Virus record (IMG/VR): IMGVR_UViG_3300025110_000073
Location: 1-31,303 of that record
Length of the DNA stretch: 31,303 nucleotides
Source of the DNA: a virus
Strand: one strand, 5' to 3'
Shown: positions 1-8,500 of the stretch, one piece after another
Numbering within the stretch: position 1 is the stretch's first letter
Layout: every line of letters starts with the position of its first letter
Made by a program: the position numbers and the translations under genes
The notes under the pieces: generated by a model
What the model was told of the DNA's origin: nothing
Databases searched by the model: none
Seen by the model: only the letters and a program-made list of their open reading frames with translations

Positions 1-78
1 TGGAAAATCAAAAATTGTTTTAGGTGGATTGAGTATATAGTTTGTATCTGGTAGGTTTGGTAAGTATATTTCGTCCAT
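1..78 (-). CDS. Partial hypothetical protein cut by the left edge
   Basis: An open frame of 26 codons starts at an ATG at 78 and runs off the left end without a stop. The visible N-terminus begins MDEIYLPNLP and is rich in proline and aromatic residues. A weak AAAGG lies about 13 nt upstream. It is in the same direction as the fibre genes and would be the next gene after them. In T7-like phages this is where lysis and terminase genes start, but nothing in the visible residues allows a family call. It could still be a chance frame. Confidence 0.45.
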   Translation of the reverse strand, partial: MDEIYLPNLPDTNYILNPPKTIFDFP

Positions 79-81
79 AGT

Positions 82-207
82 ATGAGAGAAGCCTTTGCTA
101 AAGCATTAGTGCCTGTAACCATAATAACCTTCGTAGGAATTATGGCACTAGCACCTTTGTACGTCACCATGTCTATGATGACCAGACAAATGGAAAAGAC
201 TAATTAA
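82..207 (+). CDS. Possible small single-pass membrane protein on the opposite strand
   Basis: A 41-codon frame reads on the plus strand against all other genes. It starts MREAFAKALVPV, has one hydrophobic stretch at about residues 9-31, and ends with a charged tail (RQMEKTN). This basic end, membrane segment, charged end pattern is what a small phage membrane protein looks like. Against it: there is no Shine-Dalgarno sequence, its ATG lies only 3 nt from the divergent ATG at 78, and no promoter is visible. It fills an otherwise unexplained gap of 125 nt between minus-strand genes. Role unknown. Confidence 0.35.
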   Translation: MREAFAKALVPVTIITFVGIMALAPLYVTMSMMTRQMEKTN

Positions 208-368
208 TCAGCAGCTTCGGGTGTATTTCCCTCTGCTACCCATGCTTTAAAATCTTCATTATCTTCGCTACATGAGATAGATTGTGAACCATCATCTTCT
301 ATTCTTAAATAAATTTTTGTGGATTCTGGAGTGATTGTATCAGGATCTTTAAATTCTTTGTATTTCAT
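204..368 (-). CDS. Small fibre-region protein, 54 aa
   Basis: A 54-residue acidic protein beginning MKYKEFKDPD and ending with the motif WVAEGNTPEAAD. Its ATG at 368 has a GGAG sequence 8 nt upstream, and it follows the 383-aa fibre-like gene after a 2-nt gap. Short proteins with a C-terminal W(V/L)AEGNTPE motif are common next to tail fibre genes in many phages and are thought to be remnants or relatives of fibre-assembly proteins. That family role is recalled knowledge, and its role here is inference. No membrane segment or cysteine pair. Confidence 0.7.
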   Translation of the reverse strand: MKYKEFKDPDTITPESTKIYLRIEDDGSQSISCSEDNEDFKAWVAEGNTPEAAD

Positions 369-370
369 AG

Positions 371-1522
371 TTATAACTCCGCAGAAAAACCTAAAAAGAA
401 ATTTGTTGTGTTTGCTCTTAACATAACACCTTGACCAGTATTTAAACTTGCAGAAGTTTGGTTTGTACCTATATTACAATTAAAAATCGAAGCAACTTCA
501 AAAACTGGCACGACATTACAAACTTCATAAGTACTTGTTCTTGCTACAGTATAGTCACTTGCTGTACCCGAAGTTTCTAAAGCCGTAGGTCTTGTTCTCA
601 TAGTAGTAGGAAATGGAATCATAACAAAAGCTGCTGAACCAGATTTTTGAAAACCAGATCCAAACCTTTGCCCTGCTTGGTCACAGGTCAATCTATAATA
701 ATACCTCTCACATAAAGCAAGCTCTTGACCGAATGACCTATGCTCAAAATCTGTTGCCACGCTGCCTACTTCTAATTGTATTCCTGTAATCAACCATTCA
801 TTTGAAGTATTGTCTGCAATATTTACGTTTAATCCATTAACTCTATTTGCTTTTGTATTTGATGCCCAAGATGTTTGCTGAGTTCCACTTGTAAAATTAG
901 TGCCAGCAGCTAACCAAAAATGAACATACAAACCAGCAGCATTACTATCTGCTATTGCACCAGAAGTATCAGCAGGGAAAGTCACAGTATATCTGTTCCA
1001 ATTTGTATTTGAAACTGTATAAGATTTTGAAACTTGTCTTGAATTTGTATCATCTAATAATTCACATACATAATTTCCAGTTTTATTTGTTTTTACATAA
1101 AAAGAAACAGTAAATTGTTTTGCAGATGATGTACCTTTTGCAAAATCTTGTAAATTATGACCTTCAATAATTTGTCGAAATAATACAAGATCATCTCCAC
1201 CTAATGAAGCATCAGCCGTTGTGCAATCAAGTTTATAACTGGCAGCAAAGCCATCTGGTGTATCTGTTGAAATTGTATTTGTCCAAGTACCGCCATTAGC
1301 TAAGACTAACTGCATTCTATCTGCTGTGTAATAATCACTCCCAGTAATTCCTGTTGAGGAAGTTCCTCTTTGATGAACTGACATTGCTCCGTTTATTATC
1401 TTATTTCTATTACTTAGGTTATTAGTAATATTGGCAGTACACGTTCCATCAGTATTGTTGACAGTAATAGCAGCAGCACTAGCTCCTACCCCTTTTATCG
1501 AATTTACCTTGATCTCTGACAT
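371..1522 (-). CDS. Tail fibre-like / carbohydrate-binding virion protein, 383 aa
   Basis: Begins MSEIKVNSIKGVG and contains the phrase NRNKIINGAMSVHQRG (about residues 38-53), then YYTADRM. Much of the rest reads like a carbohydrate-binding beta-sandwich module (FTVSFYVKTNKTGNY, WNRYTVTFP, ITGIQLEVGSVATDFEHRSF). The phrase LALCERYYYRL near residue 270 is characteristic of receptor-binding fibre proteins in many marine phages. It probably sits at the tip of a fibre or spike and contacts the host surface. It starts 2 nt after the 107-aa chaperone-like gene. Residues about 285-383 form a variable C-terminal part. Specific ligand unknown. Confidence 0.75.
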   Translation of the reverse strand: MSEIKVNSIKGVGASAAAITVNNTDGTCTANITNNLSNRNKIINGAMSVHQRGTSSTGITGSDYYTADRMQLVLANGGTWTNTISTDTPDGFAASYKLDCTTADASLGGDDLVLFRQIIEGHNLQDFAKGTSSAKQFTVSFYVKTNKTGNYVCELLDDTNSRQVSKSYTVSNTNWNRYTVTFPADTSGAIADSNAAGLYVHFWLAAGTNFTSGTQQTSWASNTKANRVNGLNVNIADNTSNEWLITGIQLEVGSVATDFEHRSFGQELALCERYYYRLTCDQAGQRFGSGFQKSGSAAFVMIPFPTTMRTRPTALETSGTASDYTVARTSTYEVCNVVPVFEVASIFNCNIGTNQTSASLNTGQGVMLRANTTNFFLGFSAEL

Positions 1523-1524
1523 GA

Positions 1525-1848
1525 TTAACTAGGTTTTGGGTTAGCGTCTTTAACCGCTTTGATGTGGGTAGCCCACGTTCCAGTTGTATCTAGTTTACCT
1601 GCAAGCATATCTGCATACAACATATCAAGTTGATTTCCGATTGTATCGTAAGTTGTAGAACCATCAGTTGTTCTATCGGTTTTGTACTTAACAGCAGCAG
1701 CTTCAGCATCTAGTTTGGTTCTTGCAACATCTATCTTGCTTTGCTCAAGAGTTACTGACTTACCATCTTTATCAAACGCACCAGCAGAGTCATCTATTGT
1801 TACTACGTTTGAATAAGCAGAACGTATTGCATCATGATCTAAACTCAT
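1525..1848 (-). CDS. Fibre-assembly chaperone-like protein, 107 aa
   Basis: The start is the ATG at 1848 (MSLDHDAIRSAY) because it has a textbook GGAGG 7 nt upstream and forms an ATGA overlap with the stop of the preceding gene; a longer reading from 1884 would overlap that gene needlessly. The C-terminal half (IGNQLDMLYADM, then HIKAVKDANPKPS) matches the pattern QLDxxY...IKxxKxxxPKP. The same pattern is in the 104-aa protein at 2444-2758, so the two look like paralogues. Proteins with this pattern (XkdW-like) commonly follow fibre genes and are presumed to help fold or attach fibres. Function is inferred from position and motif. Confidence 0.7.
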   Translation of the reverse strand: MSLDHDAIRSAYSNVVTIDDSAGAFDKDGKSVTLEQSKIDVARTKLDAEAAAVKYKTDRTTDGSTTYDTIGNQLDMLYADMLAGKLDTTGTWATHIKAVKDANPKPS

Positions 1849-2447
1849 CCTGATACCTCCATAACTGTAATTGACGAGGCACATTCTTTAGTATATTGAT
1901 TGTCAGCCTGATTTCCACTTCTATTTAAATACATTGTCTCTGAACCATGTGATTGTGCAGATACTTGAATATGATATGTTAATGCAGATGTGCTTGATGG
2001 ACTATCAAGATATTGGAAAGCAACATTATATACACTATTGTCTTCAGCGGTTGGAGTACCTGTTGTAACTCCTTGACGATTGGAAGAATCAGCACCTTGA
2101 AATATATCTGTTGTACCTCGTTGTAATGCAATACCTGTTCTATTGTCAGCAGTACCGCCAACTGTCATATTAACTAAAACTAAAATTTTTGAGCTTGTTG
2201 CAGATGGGGTAATATCTACAGTCATCGGAGTACAGTCAGTCAAGGTAGAACTCGATGTTGAGAATTGGTTTGTAGTAGCCGTACTAACAACTTGAAGAAT
2301 TTTACCTAAAGATGCTGTGCTTGTTAAAAGTGTTGCATCTGCTGAATCTGGTAATGTAAAGACTCTGTTATTACTAGATGATGAGGGTGCTTGTACACTT
2401 ACTGACCCACCACCTGATGCTGCGTTTAGTTTAATCTTTGCTGTCAT
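1845..2447 (-). CDS. Fibre-like structural protein, 200 aa
   Basis: Begins MTAKIKLNAASGGGSVSV and includes FTLPDSADATLLT and LGKILQVVST at about residues 29-51, a linker that recurs in marine phage fibre and baseplate-type proteins. The remainder (SSKILVLVNMTVGG, residues about 83-97, then a run of small and polar residues ending SSITVMEVSG) looks like a beta-rich jelly roll with a strand at the very C-terminus. Start overlaps the previous stop (ATGA). Likely a virion surface component exported with the neighbouring chaperone-like proteins. No enzymatic motif seen. Confidence 0.65.
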   Translation of the reverse strand: MTAKIKLNAASGGGSVSVQAPSSSSNNRVFTLPDSADATLLTSTASLGKILQVVSTATTNQFSTSSSTLTDCTPMTVDITPSATSSKILVLVNMTVGGTADNRTGIALQRGTTDIFQGADSSNRQGVTTGTPTAEDNSVYNVAFQYLDSPSSTSALTYHIQVSAQSHGSETMYLNRSGNQADNQYTKECASSITVMEVSG

Positions 2448-2758
2448 GGTTTAGGATATTTGTCTTTGGTTACTTTGATAGTAGCTTTCCAAGCATCTAT
2501 ACCATTATTATAGATGTCGTCTAACTGGTCAACAATAGAGGGATATTCTGCTCTTCTTTTAGATTTATAACTATCGTTTTCTAAATCCCAAGCTGCTTGT
2601 AATGCTGTTAATCCATCTGTGCATTGTTTTTCTGTAGGCTTAGAACCACCATCTAAAACAACTAAATTTGCATAGATTTTATTTGAAGAATCACTCCAAC
2701 CAAACCATTGACCTGATCTAACAGTTACTAAATAATTTTCAAGAGTTGTTGGCCTCAT
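2444..2758 (-). CDS. Fibre-assembly chaperone-like protein, 104 aa
   Basis: Contains YPSIVDQLDDIYNNGIDAWK (residues about 71-90) followed by KVTKDKYPKP at the C-terminus, the recurrent XkdW-like pattern of small proteins encoded after tail fibre genes. The N-terminal half (RSGQWFGWSDSSNKIYANLV) may contact the fibre. An AGGAG lies 7 nt upstream of the ATG, and the ATG overlaps the preceding stop (TAATG), so translation is probably coupled to the 215-aa fibre-like gene. The paralogue at 1525-1848 follows the next fibre-like gene. Function as chaperone is family-based inference. Confidence 0.78.
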   Translation of the reverse strand: MRPTTLENYLVTVRSGQWFGWSDSSNKIYANLVVLDGGSKPTEKQCTDGLTALQAAWDLENDSYKSKRRAEYPSIVDQLDDIYNNGIDAWKATIKVTKDKYPKP

Positions 2759-3405
2759 TATGTGTCTCCTAAACGTATAAAGTAAGCACCTGTATCAACC
2801 CTAGTTGCATCGCCTTGCCAATTTACATCTTGTCCCGCCTGTACATTAAATCTAACTTTATAATTAGTTGTATTTTGCACATCTAAAATTGCTTGAGCTA
2901 TCATTTCTGATTCCCAGTTCATTGATGGTGGGTTTTGATGACCATTAGATGTTCTAGCTAAAGCTATATTATGATAATTACTTCCATTGTCAGGAGTTGC
3001 TTCTATATATGCTCTCATATAAGCATTAGCACTATTATCCCAATAAACAGCTTTAAATTGAATTAAATAATAACCTGTACTTGGAAATGAAAACACACCT
3101 GATGATTCACTCATTCCTGTGCCTAATTGATGAGACATAGATCCACCATAAGAAGGTCTTGCCCAATTACTTGTTATTGGTTGAACATTATCATCGCTAA
3201 AATCAGTATTTACAACCCATGTATCAGCTTCAGTTATACCTGCAACTATACCTGTTAAAGATGCTCCTGATATAGCTGGTAAAGCTCCTGACAACTTAGA
3301 AGCTGCCATTCCATTTATATCTGCATCTAATATGCAGCCATCTGGTAAACCGCCATTTGCTAAACCTCCGATTGTATTGTTGCTGCCGTTAAATGTTAGA
3401 GCCAT
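2758..3405 (-). CDS. Fibre-like protein with C1q-type jelly roll, 215 aa
   Basis: The N-terminal 60 residues (MALTFNGSNNTIGGL, SKLSGALPAISGASLTGI) resemble the low-complexity shaft or attachment segment of phage fibres. Residues about 75-215 include GVFSFPSTGYYLIQFKAVYW, the strand pattern of C1q/TNF-like trimeric jelly rolls often used as fibre heads. The gene starts on the last base of the stop of the large tail fibre gene (TAATG). It probably forms or decorates the distal end of the tail fibre. Sugar or protein ligand cannot be read from the sequence. Confidence 0.72.
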   Translation of the reverse strand: MALTFNGSNNTIGGLANGGLPDGCILDADINGMAASKLSGALPAISGASLTGIVAGITEADTWVVNTDFSDDNVQPITSNWARPSYGGSMSHQLGTGMSESSGVFSFPSTGYYLIQFKAVYWDNSANAYMRAYIEATPDNGSNYHNIALARTSNGHQNPPSMNWESEMIAQAILDVQNTTNYKVRFNVQAGQDVNWQGDATRVDTGAYFIRLGDT

Positions 3406-5498
3406 TATGGAATCGTTACAACTGAAGGACTATTTATTGTTAGTGTAGCATTAATTGTTAAGGGGCCAGCAACCAAAGCGTTATGATTTGCAGTTATTGT
3501 GTAATCATTATCCATCGTATTTTCTGACTCATGAAATATAGATTCACCACCCCCACCTTGAGCACCTGCTGTTATACCAGTAAGGTTTGATCCGTCACCA
3601 TATAATGTGTCGGCATAAATATTTTGCCAACGTACAGCATTATCTCCAAGATCATGTGTGCTGTCAGCAGCAGGGATTAAAGTAGTACCTAATACTGATT
3701 GCGTTTGACCTAAAGCAAATTTTTCAGTACCAGCAATATAATGTTTTAGAGATTGTAAATTACCCCAATATTTAATACTAGCGTGTCTTGACCCATCATT
3801 TGTAGTGAAGTCTAAGTCTGAAGTACCGTTTCCGTTATAAACGTGTTTAATACTTAAAGTAGCATTATTTGCTGTATTCTCTTCAAACAACTCAAGTTTA
3901 TTTAATCCATCACTAGGTTGATACATCCTAAGTGCAGTTTTATTTGCACCAGTATATGTAAAATCCTGTAATCCAACTTTAAATTCTCCATTAGCTGTAC
4001 CACTACCAATAACTTCTGCTTTACTATTGCCTTCTTCAATTTTATCTGAATCAGGTAAAGAAACAGTATCAAAGCTTAATCCACCACTACCATCAGTCTT
4101 TAAAAACTGACCTGCATCACCATCATTATTGGGAAGAGTTAATGTATAGCTTGCACCTGCACTATGAGGTGGTGACTTGATTTTTACACCATGACTATTT
4201 TGACTACAGTTAAGTTGTACTGTTCCATCAACACTACTGCCATCACCTTTTACTTCAACAACACCTGTACCATTAGGATTTAATTTTATATTGCCATTAG
4301 TTGTACTTGTATTAATCTCACTAGCTTGAACATCTAAGTTACCACCTAATTGTGGGGTAGTATCTTCAACAAGATTACTCATACCACTACCTGCTGGAAC
4401 TGTTGCCCACTTCACACCTGTAGCTTCATTACTGTCAGCAACTAACACATAGTTATTAGTCCCAACAGGAAGTGCTGAAGGATCTCCAGAACCGTCACCA
4501 ATTAAGATTTCACCTTTAGTATCAAGATCGCTGTTCATTACTGCACCAGCAGCATTTACGTTAGTGGCATCTGTCACATCAGCACTAGCTTCTATACCTG
4601 ATAACTTAGTTTTTTCTGCATCTGTAAAAGCGTTTGTATCGCTGTTTGCTTCGTAAGCTGTTTTTATTTCTGCATTAGTCTGGTCTGCGGTAGCAGAAGC
4701 TTCTATACCATTTAATTTAGTATGATCTGCATCTGTAAATACGTTACTGTCAGAAGCCGATTCAACTAATCCTCTTATTTCACTAGCAGTCTGATCTGCG
4801 GTTGCATTAGCTTCTATAGCATTTAGTTTGCTGTGGTCAGCATCAGTAAAAACATTAGAATCTGTAGCTGCTTCTACTGCTGCTCTTATCTCAGCATTAG
4901 TTTGATCAGCAGTTGCACTAGCTTCAATATTATTTAACTTAGTATGGTCAGCATCAGTAAACACGTTGCTATCACTAGCACTTTCTACAAGTGTTCTTAT
5001 TTCACTAGCAGTCTGATCTGCTGTAGCAGAAGCTTCTATTGCATTTAATTTAGAATGATCTGCGTCTGTAAAGACATTACTATCAGTTGCAGCTTCTACT
5101 GCTGCTCTAATTTCTGCGTCTGTCTGATCTGCGGTAGCTCCTTCTTCAATTCCATTTACTTTAGTTGTAATTTCTTGTTGAGCAAATAATATCTGGTCAC
5201 TATTATTATCTAAATCTGTTTCTGTTAAAACACTACCATCAGCAAAATCTACTTTTTTTACACTTATATTTGTATCTCTAACAAATTTAATATTGCCTGT
5301 ACCAGAAGGAGGTATGTTGCCAGAAGTAAAAGTAACTGACGAACCACTAATTGTATAGTGAGTACCTAGTGTTTTAAGAACACCACCAACTGTTACATCA
5401 ACTTCAGTATTCTCTAAGAAAGAAAAAGATATAGCAAAGTTGGCTGTACTGCCATTTCCGTTATGAGTTTGTGAGGTAGCAGTTGTGTTGGTAGCCAT
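3405..5498 (-). CDS. Tail fibre protein with T7 gp17-like N-terminus, 697 aa
   Basis: The first about 110 residues (THNGNGSTANFAISFSFLEN, then IKFVRDTNIS and LTETDLDNNSDQILFAQQEI) match the conserved N-terminal domain of T7 gp17-type fibres, which docks the fibre to the tail tube. Residues 123-307 are five tandem 37-residue repeats, predicted here to form an elongated shaft. Later parts include PQLGGNLDVQASEI and TSTTNGNIKLNPNGTGVVE, typical of marine phage fibres. The C-terminal end (GGGGESIFHESENTMDNDYTI) is a common fibre terminus. No intramolecular chaperone (peptidase S74) motif is visible. It follows the gp16-like gene by 2 nt, the same position as T7 gene 17. GGAA lies 8-9 nt before the ATG. 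Confidence 0.92.
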   Translation of the reverse strand: MATNTTATSQTHNGNGSTANFAISFSFLENTEVDVTVGGVLKTLGTHYTISGSSVTFTSGNIPPSGTGNIKFVRDTNISVKKVDFADGSVLTETDLDNNSDQILFAQQEITTKVNGIEEGATADQTDAEIRAAVEAATDSNVFTDADHSKLNAIEASATADQTASEIRTLVESASDSNVFTDADHTKLNNIEASATADQTNAEIRAAVEAATDSNVFTDADHSKLNAIEANATADQTASEIRGLVESASDSNVFTDADHTKLNGIEASATADQTNAEIKTAYEANSDTNAFTDAEKTKLSGIEASADVTDATNVNAAGAVMNSDLDTKGEILIGDGSGDPSALPVGTNNYVLVADSNEATGVKWATVPAGSGMSNLVEDTTPQLGGNLDVQASEINTSTTNGNIKLNPNGTGVVEVKGDGSSVDGTVQLNCSQNSHGVKIKSPPHSAGASYTLTLPNNDGDAGQFLKTDGSGGLSFDTVSLPDSDKIEEGNSKAEVIGSGTANGEFKVGLQDFTYTGANKTALRMYQPSDGLNKLELFEENTANNATLSIKHVYNGNGTSDLDFTTNDGSRHASIKYWGNLQSLKHYIAGTEKFALGQTQSVLGTTLIPAADSTHDLGDNAVRWQNIYADTLYGDGSNLTGITAGAQGGGGESIFHESENTMDNDYTITANHNALVAGPLTINATLTINSPSVVTIP
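4578..5132 (-). repeat. Five tandem 111-bp (37-codon) repeats in the tail fibre gene
   Basis: Each unit begins ADQT, continues with an EI(R/K) helix-like segment, then D(S/T)N(V/A)FTDA and KL(N/S)xIEA, and is 37 residues long. Units cover residues 123-159, 160-196, 197-233, 234-270 and 271-307 of the fibre. Units 1 and 3 share RAAVEAATD, while units 2 and 4 share LVESASD, so the array seems built from a two-unit (222-bp) block. Unit 5 has diverged. The DNA of the units differs at many third positions, so this is an old duplication or one under selection for protein shape. Confidence 0.93.
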
Positions 5499-5500
5499 AG

Positions 5501-8500
5501 TTAGTTTCCAGAGAAGTTCTCTAATATTGGTATTATATCTTCATAAGCTCTTCTGTTCTCGTTTTCAGCCATTGATTTTATTTTTTTATCCATAATATAT
5601 TCTTTATAATACTCTACAGCAACTTTTTTGTAATCCTTCCAAAAAGTTCTTACTGGAAGTTGTAGTTCTTTTCTTATAATTTCTTTTCTTGTTAACATTC
5701 CTTGTGCGTCAATACCACCAGAACGATCAGCTTCTAATTCTTTTAAAGCTTTGATATTATTTTTATTTCTAGAAAGTTCTAAAATTATTTCTGGAAAACG
5801 TTTACCATTTTGCGGATCAAAGAAAGGTCTGCCTTTTTCGTCATAGCTTATTTTTATAAAAGGTATTAGACTTGTTAGCTTGTTATATTGTTGTGTTGTT
5901 AAATTTACTTCATTACCATATTTATTAAATCTAATAGTATCAAGCGGTGGTACAAGCTTTAGATCTAATCTTCTTATATATTCATCAACAGGATTGTCTT
6001 TTTCTTTTTTATATTTAAAAGGATTGAAATAATTACCAAAGAAAGCACCCTCTGGGTATTCTGCAATTCTGCCTGTTGTCATGCTTCTTATTGGTTCAAT
6101 ATCTGCACTAAAACCTGCTGTATAGTCTTGCAAACTTCTTGTTATCATTGTGCCAAAAATATCTAAATCTTGGAAAGGATTATTAGATAGTTTTAAACTA
6201 CCAAAATCATTACCTTCATATTCACCATAATCTTCTGTATAGTTTCCTCTGTCTTCAATTCTTTCTGTTTGAGGTTTTGTATCTCCTTTTCTAAATTTAG
6301 TTTTTCTTTTTGGAAATCTACCTTCGTATGTTTTAGTTCCTAATAATTTACCTTCATTATCACGAAGTTCGTATGTCCATTTTTCACCTCTTGCTCTTGT
6401 AATGCTTCTCCATAAAGAAGAAAAAGGTACAAGATTTGCAGCGTAATTTGCTCCTACTCTATAAAACCTTTTTAAAGCACCAACATCACTTGTTAAATCA
6501 ATAAAATCTGCAACTTGTTTAAGCATATATTTATTACCTATATTTCTTGATACCAAACCTGTGTAAGCAAAAGCAGCATTATCATAATCTTCATCACTTA
6601 CAAAATCCCTAATATATGCTAAATCACCTGAGATCATAAACATAGAACCTATTGGTTCCATTCGAGATAAGAGATCTAAATATTCATAATTTGGTAAACC
6701 ATTATCTCCTCTAATTACTTTGCCATCTTTGTCTTTCTGTAAAACTCTCCAACTATAAGGTAATTCATCAGTTCTTTTCTCTCCTTCTCTTAAATATTTA
6801 TTATGATGACCTCCACCAATAAGTGCTAATTCTGCTTCTGGGTCATCTTTGGCTGCTGCTAAAGATATGAAATAAGCCCATAAAAGACCGCCCATAGTAG
6901 CTTCTCCGTTAGCTCTATATGCAGTAGCTAAGTCATCACTTAATAAATTATCATTATGTTCTTTTAAAATTCTTCCTATAGTTGCATTATATTTTGGTGG
7001 CATACCTTTAAATAAAGTTCTAAAGTCTGGCACACCTGTTCTTCTAATTACTTGTTTACCTATATTTACAGGTGTAGTAACAAAAGGAACTATTGGCCTT
7101 AAAGGAGAAGATTTTAATATTTCTGCAAGTTTTTTTGTTTGGGCTGAACCTGCACCATTTAGACCAAATCCTTTGCCTAGTTCAGTTGTAAATGTTCTAT
7201 CTGCTGCATAATCTAAATTTCTTGTATATGCGTCTAAAATGTTTTCATTTGGTACAAAATCAGGAAAGGCAGTATCTTGTCCTCTAGTAAAACTTTTGGT
7301 ATTAACAATATCTATAATTTCATCAAAATTACTTTTTACATAAATCTGAAAAGATTTACCTGTTAATCCTCTTTCTGTTGCTTGTTGCGTAAGATCACCC
7401 ATAAGACCTGATCTAAATGCAATTTGTTTTGTAAACTCGTCACCTGCCATCATAAATCGAGAAGGTACTCTAACTCCATGACCAAATAAATTTATACTCT
7501 TTGCAAAAGCACTATCACCCATCATTCTTATTGCATATCTTTCATAAGCATCTTGTGTACCAAACATTCTTCTTTCATCAAGAATATTCTTATCAAGCCA
7601 TAACGCTTTACCTGCTGCTTTAAGACTATCTATAGAAGAAGTAAAAATAGTAGCAAGCTCTCTAGCTGCCCTTATTTTCATTTGTTTGTCCATAATTGGA
7701 CTACCTGCTGCTAGGTCTAAAGGACCAAGAGCAACATTAAATAAAGAACCAATAATATTGATAATTTGTGTTTCTGGTGCTGACAATAAATTATTTATAA
7801 ACAACTCATTACTAATTCTAAAAAGCTTACCTGCCCTATCAGTTAAAGTCATACCTTGTACAAGCTTGCTTATTTTTTTACTATCACCCTGCATAGCTAA
7901 TACTTTTCTTGTAATACCTAATAAACCTTCAATATCATTGTTTTTTATATAGGTTTGCATACCTTCATATAGCTCTTCTTTTGTTGGTATTAGTTTTTGT
8001 TCAGCTATTTGTTTTTTAGTCTTTTCAACTAAATCTCTTGTTGTTGTTTGAAATCTTTCTTTTCTTGCACGTTCAGCAGTTTTTTCTCCACCACCAATAC
8101 CTGCTGCTACTTCTTCGTCAACTGATTTACGAATAACATCTTTAGGTTCTGCATCTATAAGTTGATTTACTCTTACTGTACCTGCTGTTTCGTTACTTAT
8201 TTTTTTAGTTGGACCTGCAAGATTTATCATTCTTGATACATCTTCTGACCAATTCTGTAATAATTCATCTGGTATCTCTTCTCCAAGCATAAAAGCTTGT
8301 TCTATGTCAGTCATGTATTGGCTTACGTTTGTGGCTAATCTTTTTTGTTCTTTTATTGCACCAAGATAAATAACCCTCATGTGTTTTTCTGGGTCATTAG
8401 GACTAATTTTTTTTGCTATTTGTATTACTTTAGGCAACAATTCATCATAGCCCATAGCACTCGCAGCTTCTACTGAAAACTCATCAGGTATAACGATTCT

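Noticed and set aside
1979-2161. 60-codon minus-strand frame inside the 200-aa fibre-like gene
   Set aside because: Different frame of a supported gene and unlikely hydrophobic composition; no start signal.
7686-7952. 88-codon plus-strand frame inside the 1600-aa gene
   Set aside because: It lies entirely within a well-supported gene on the other strand, with no promoter and no recognisable family.
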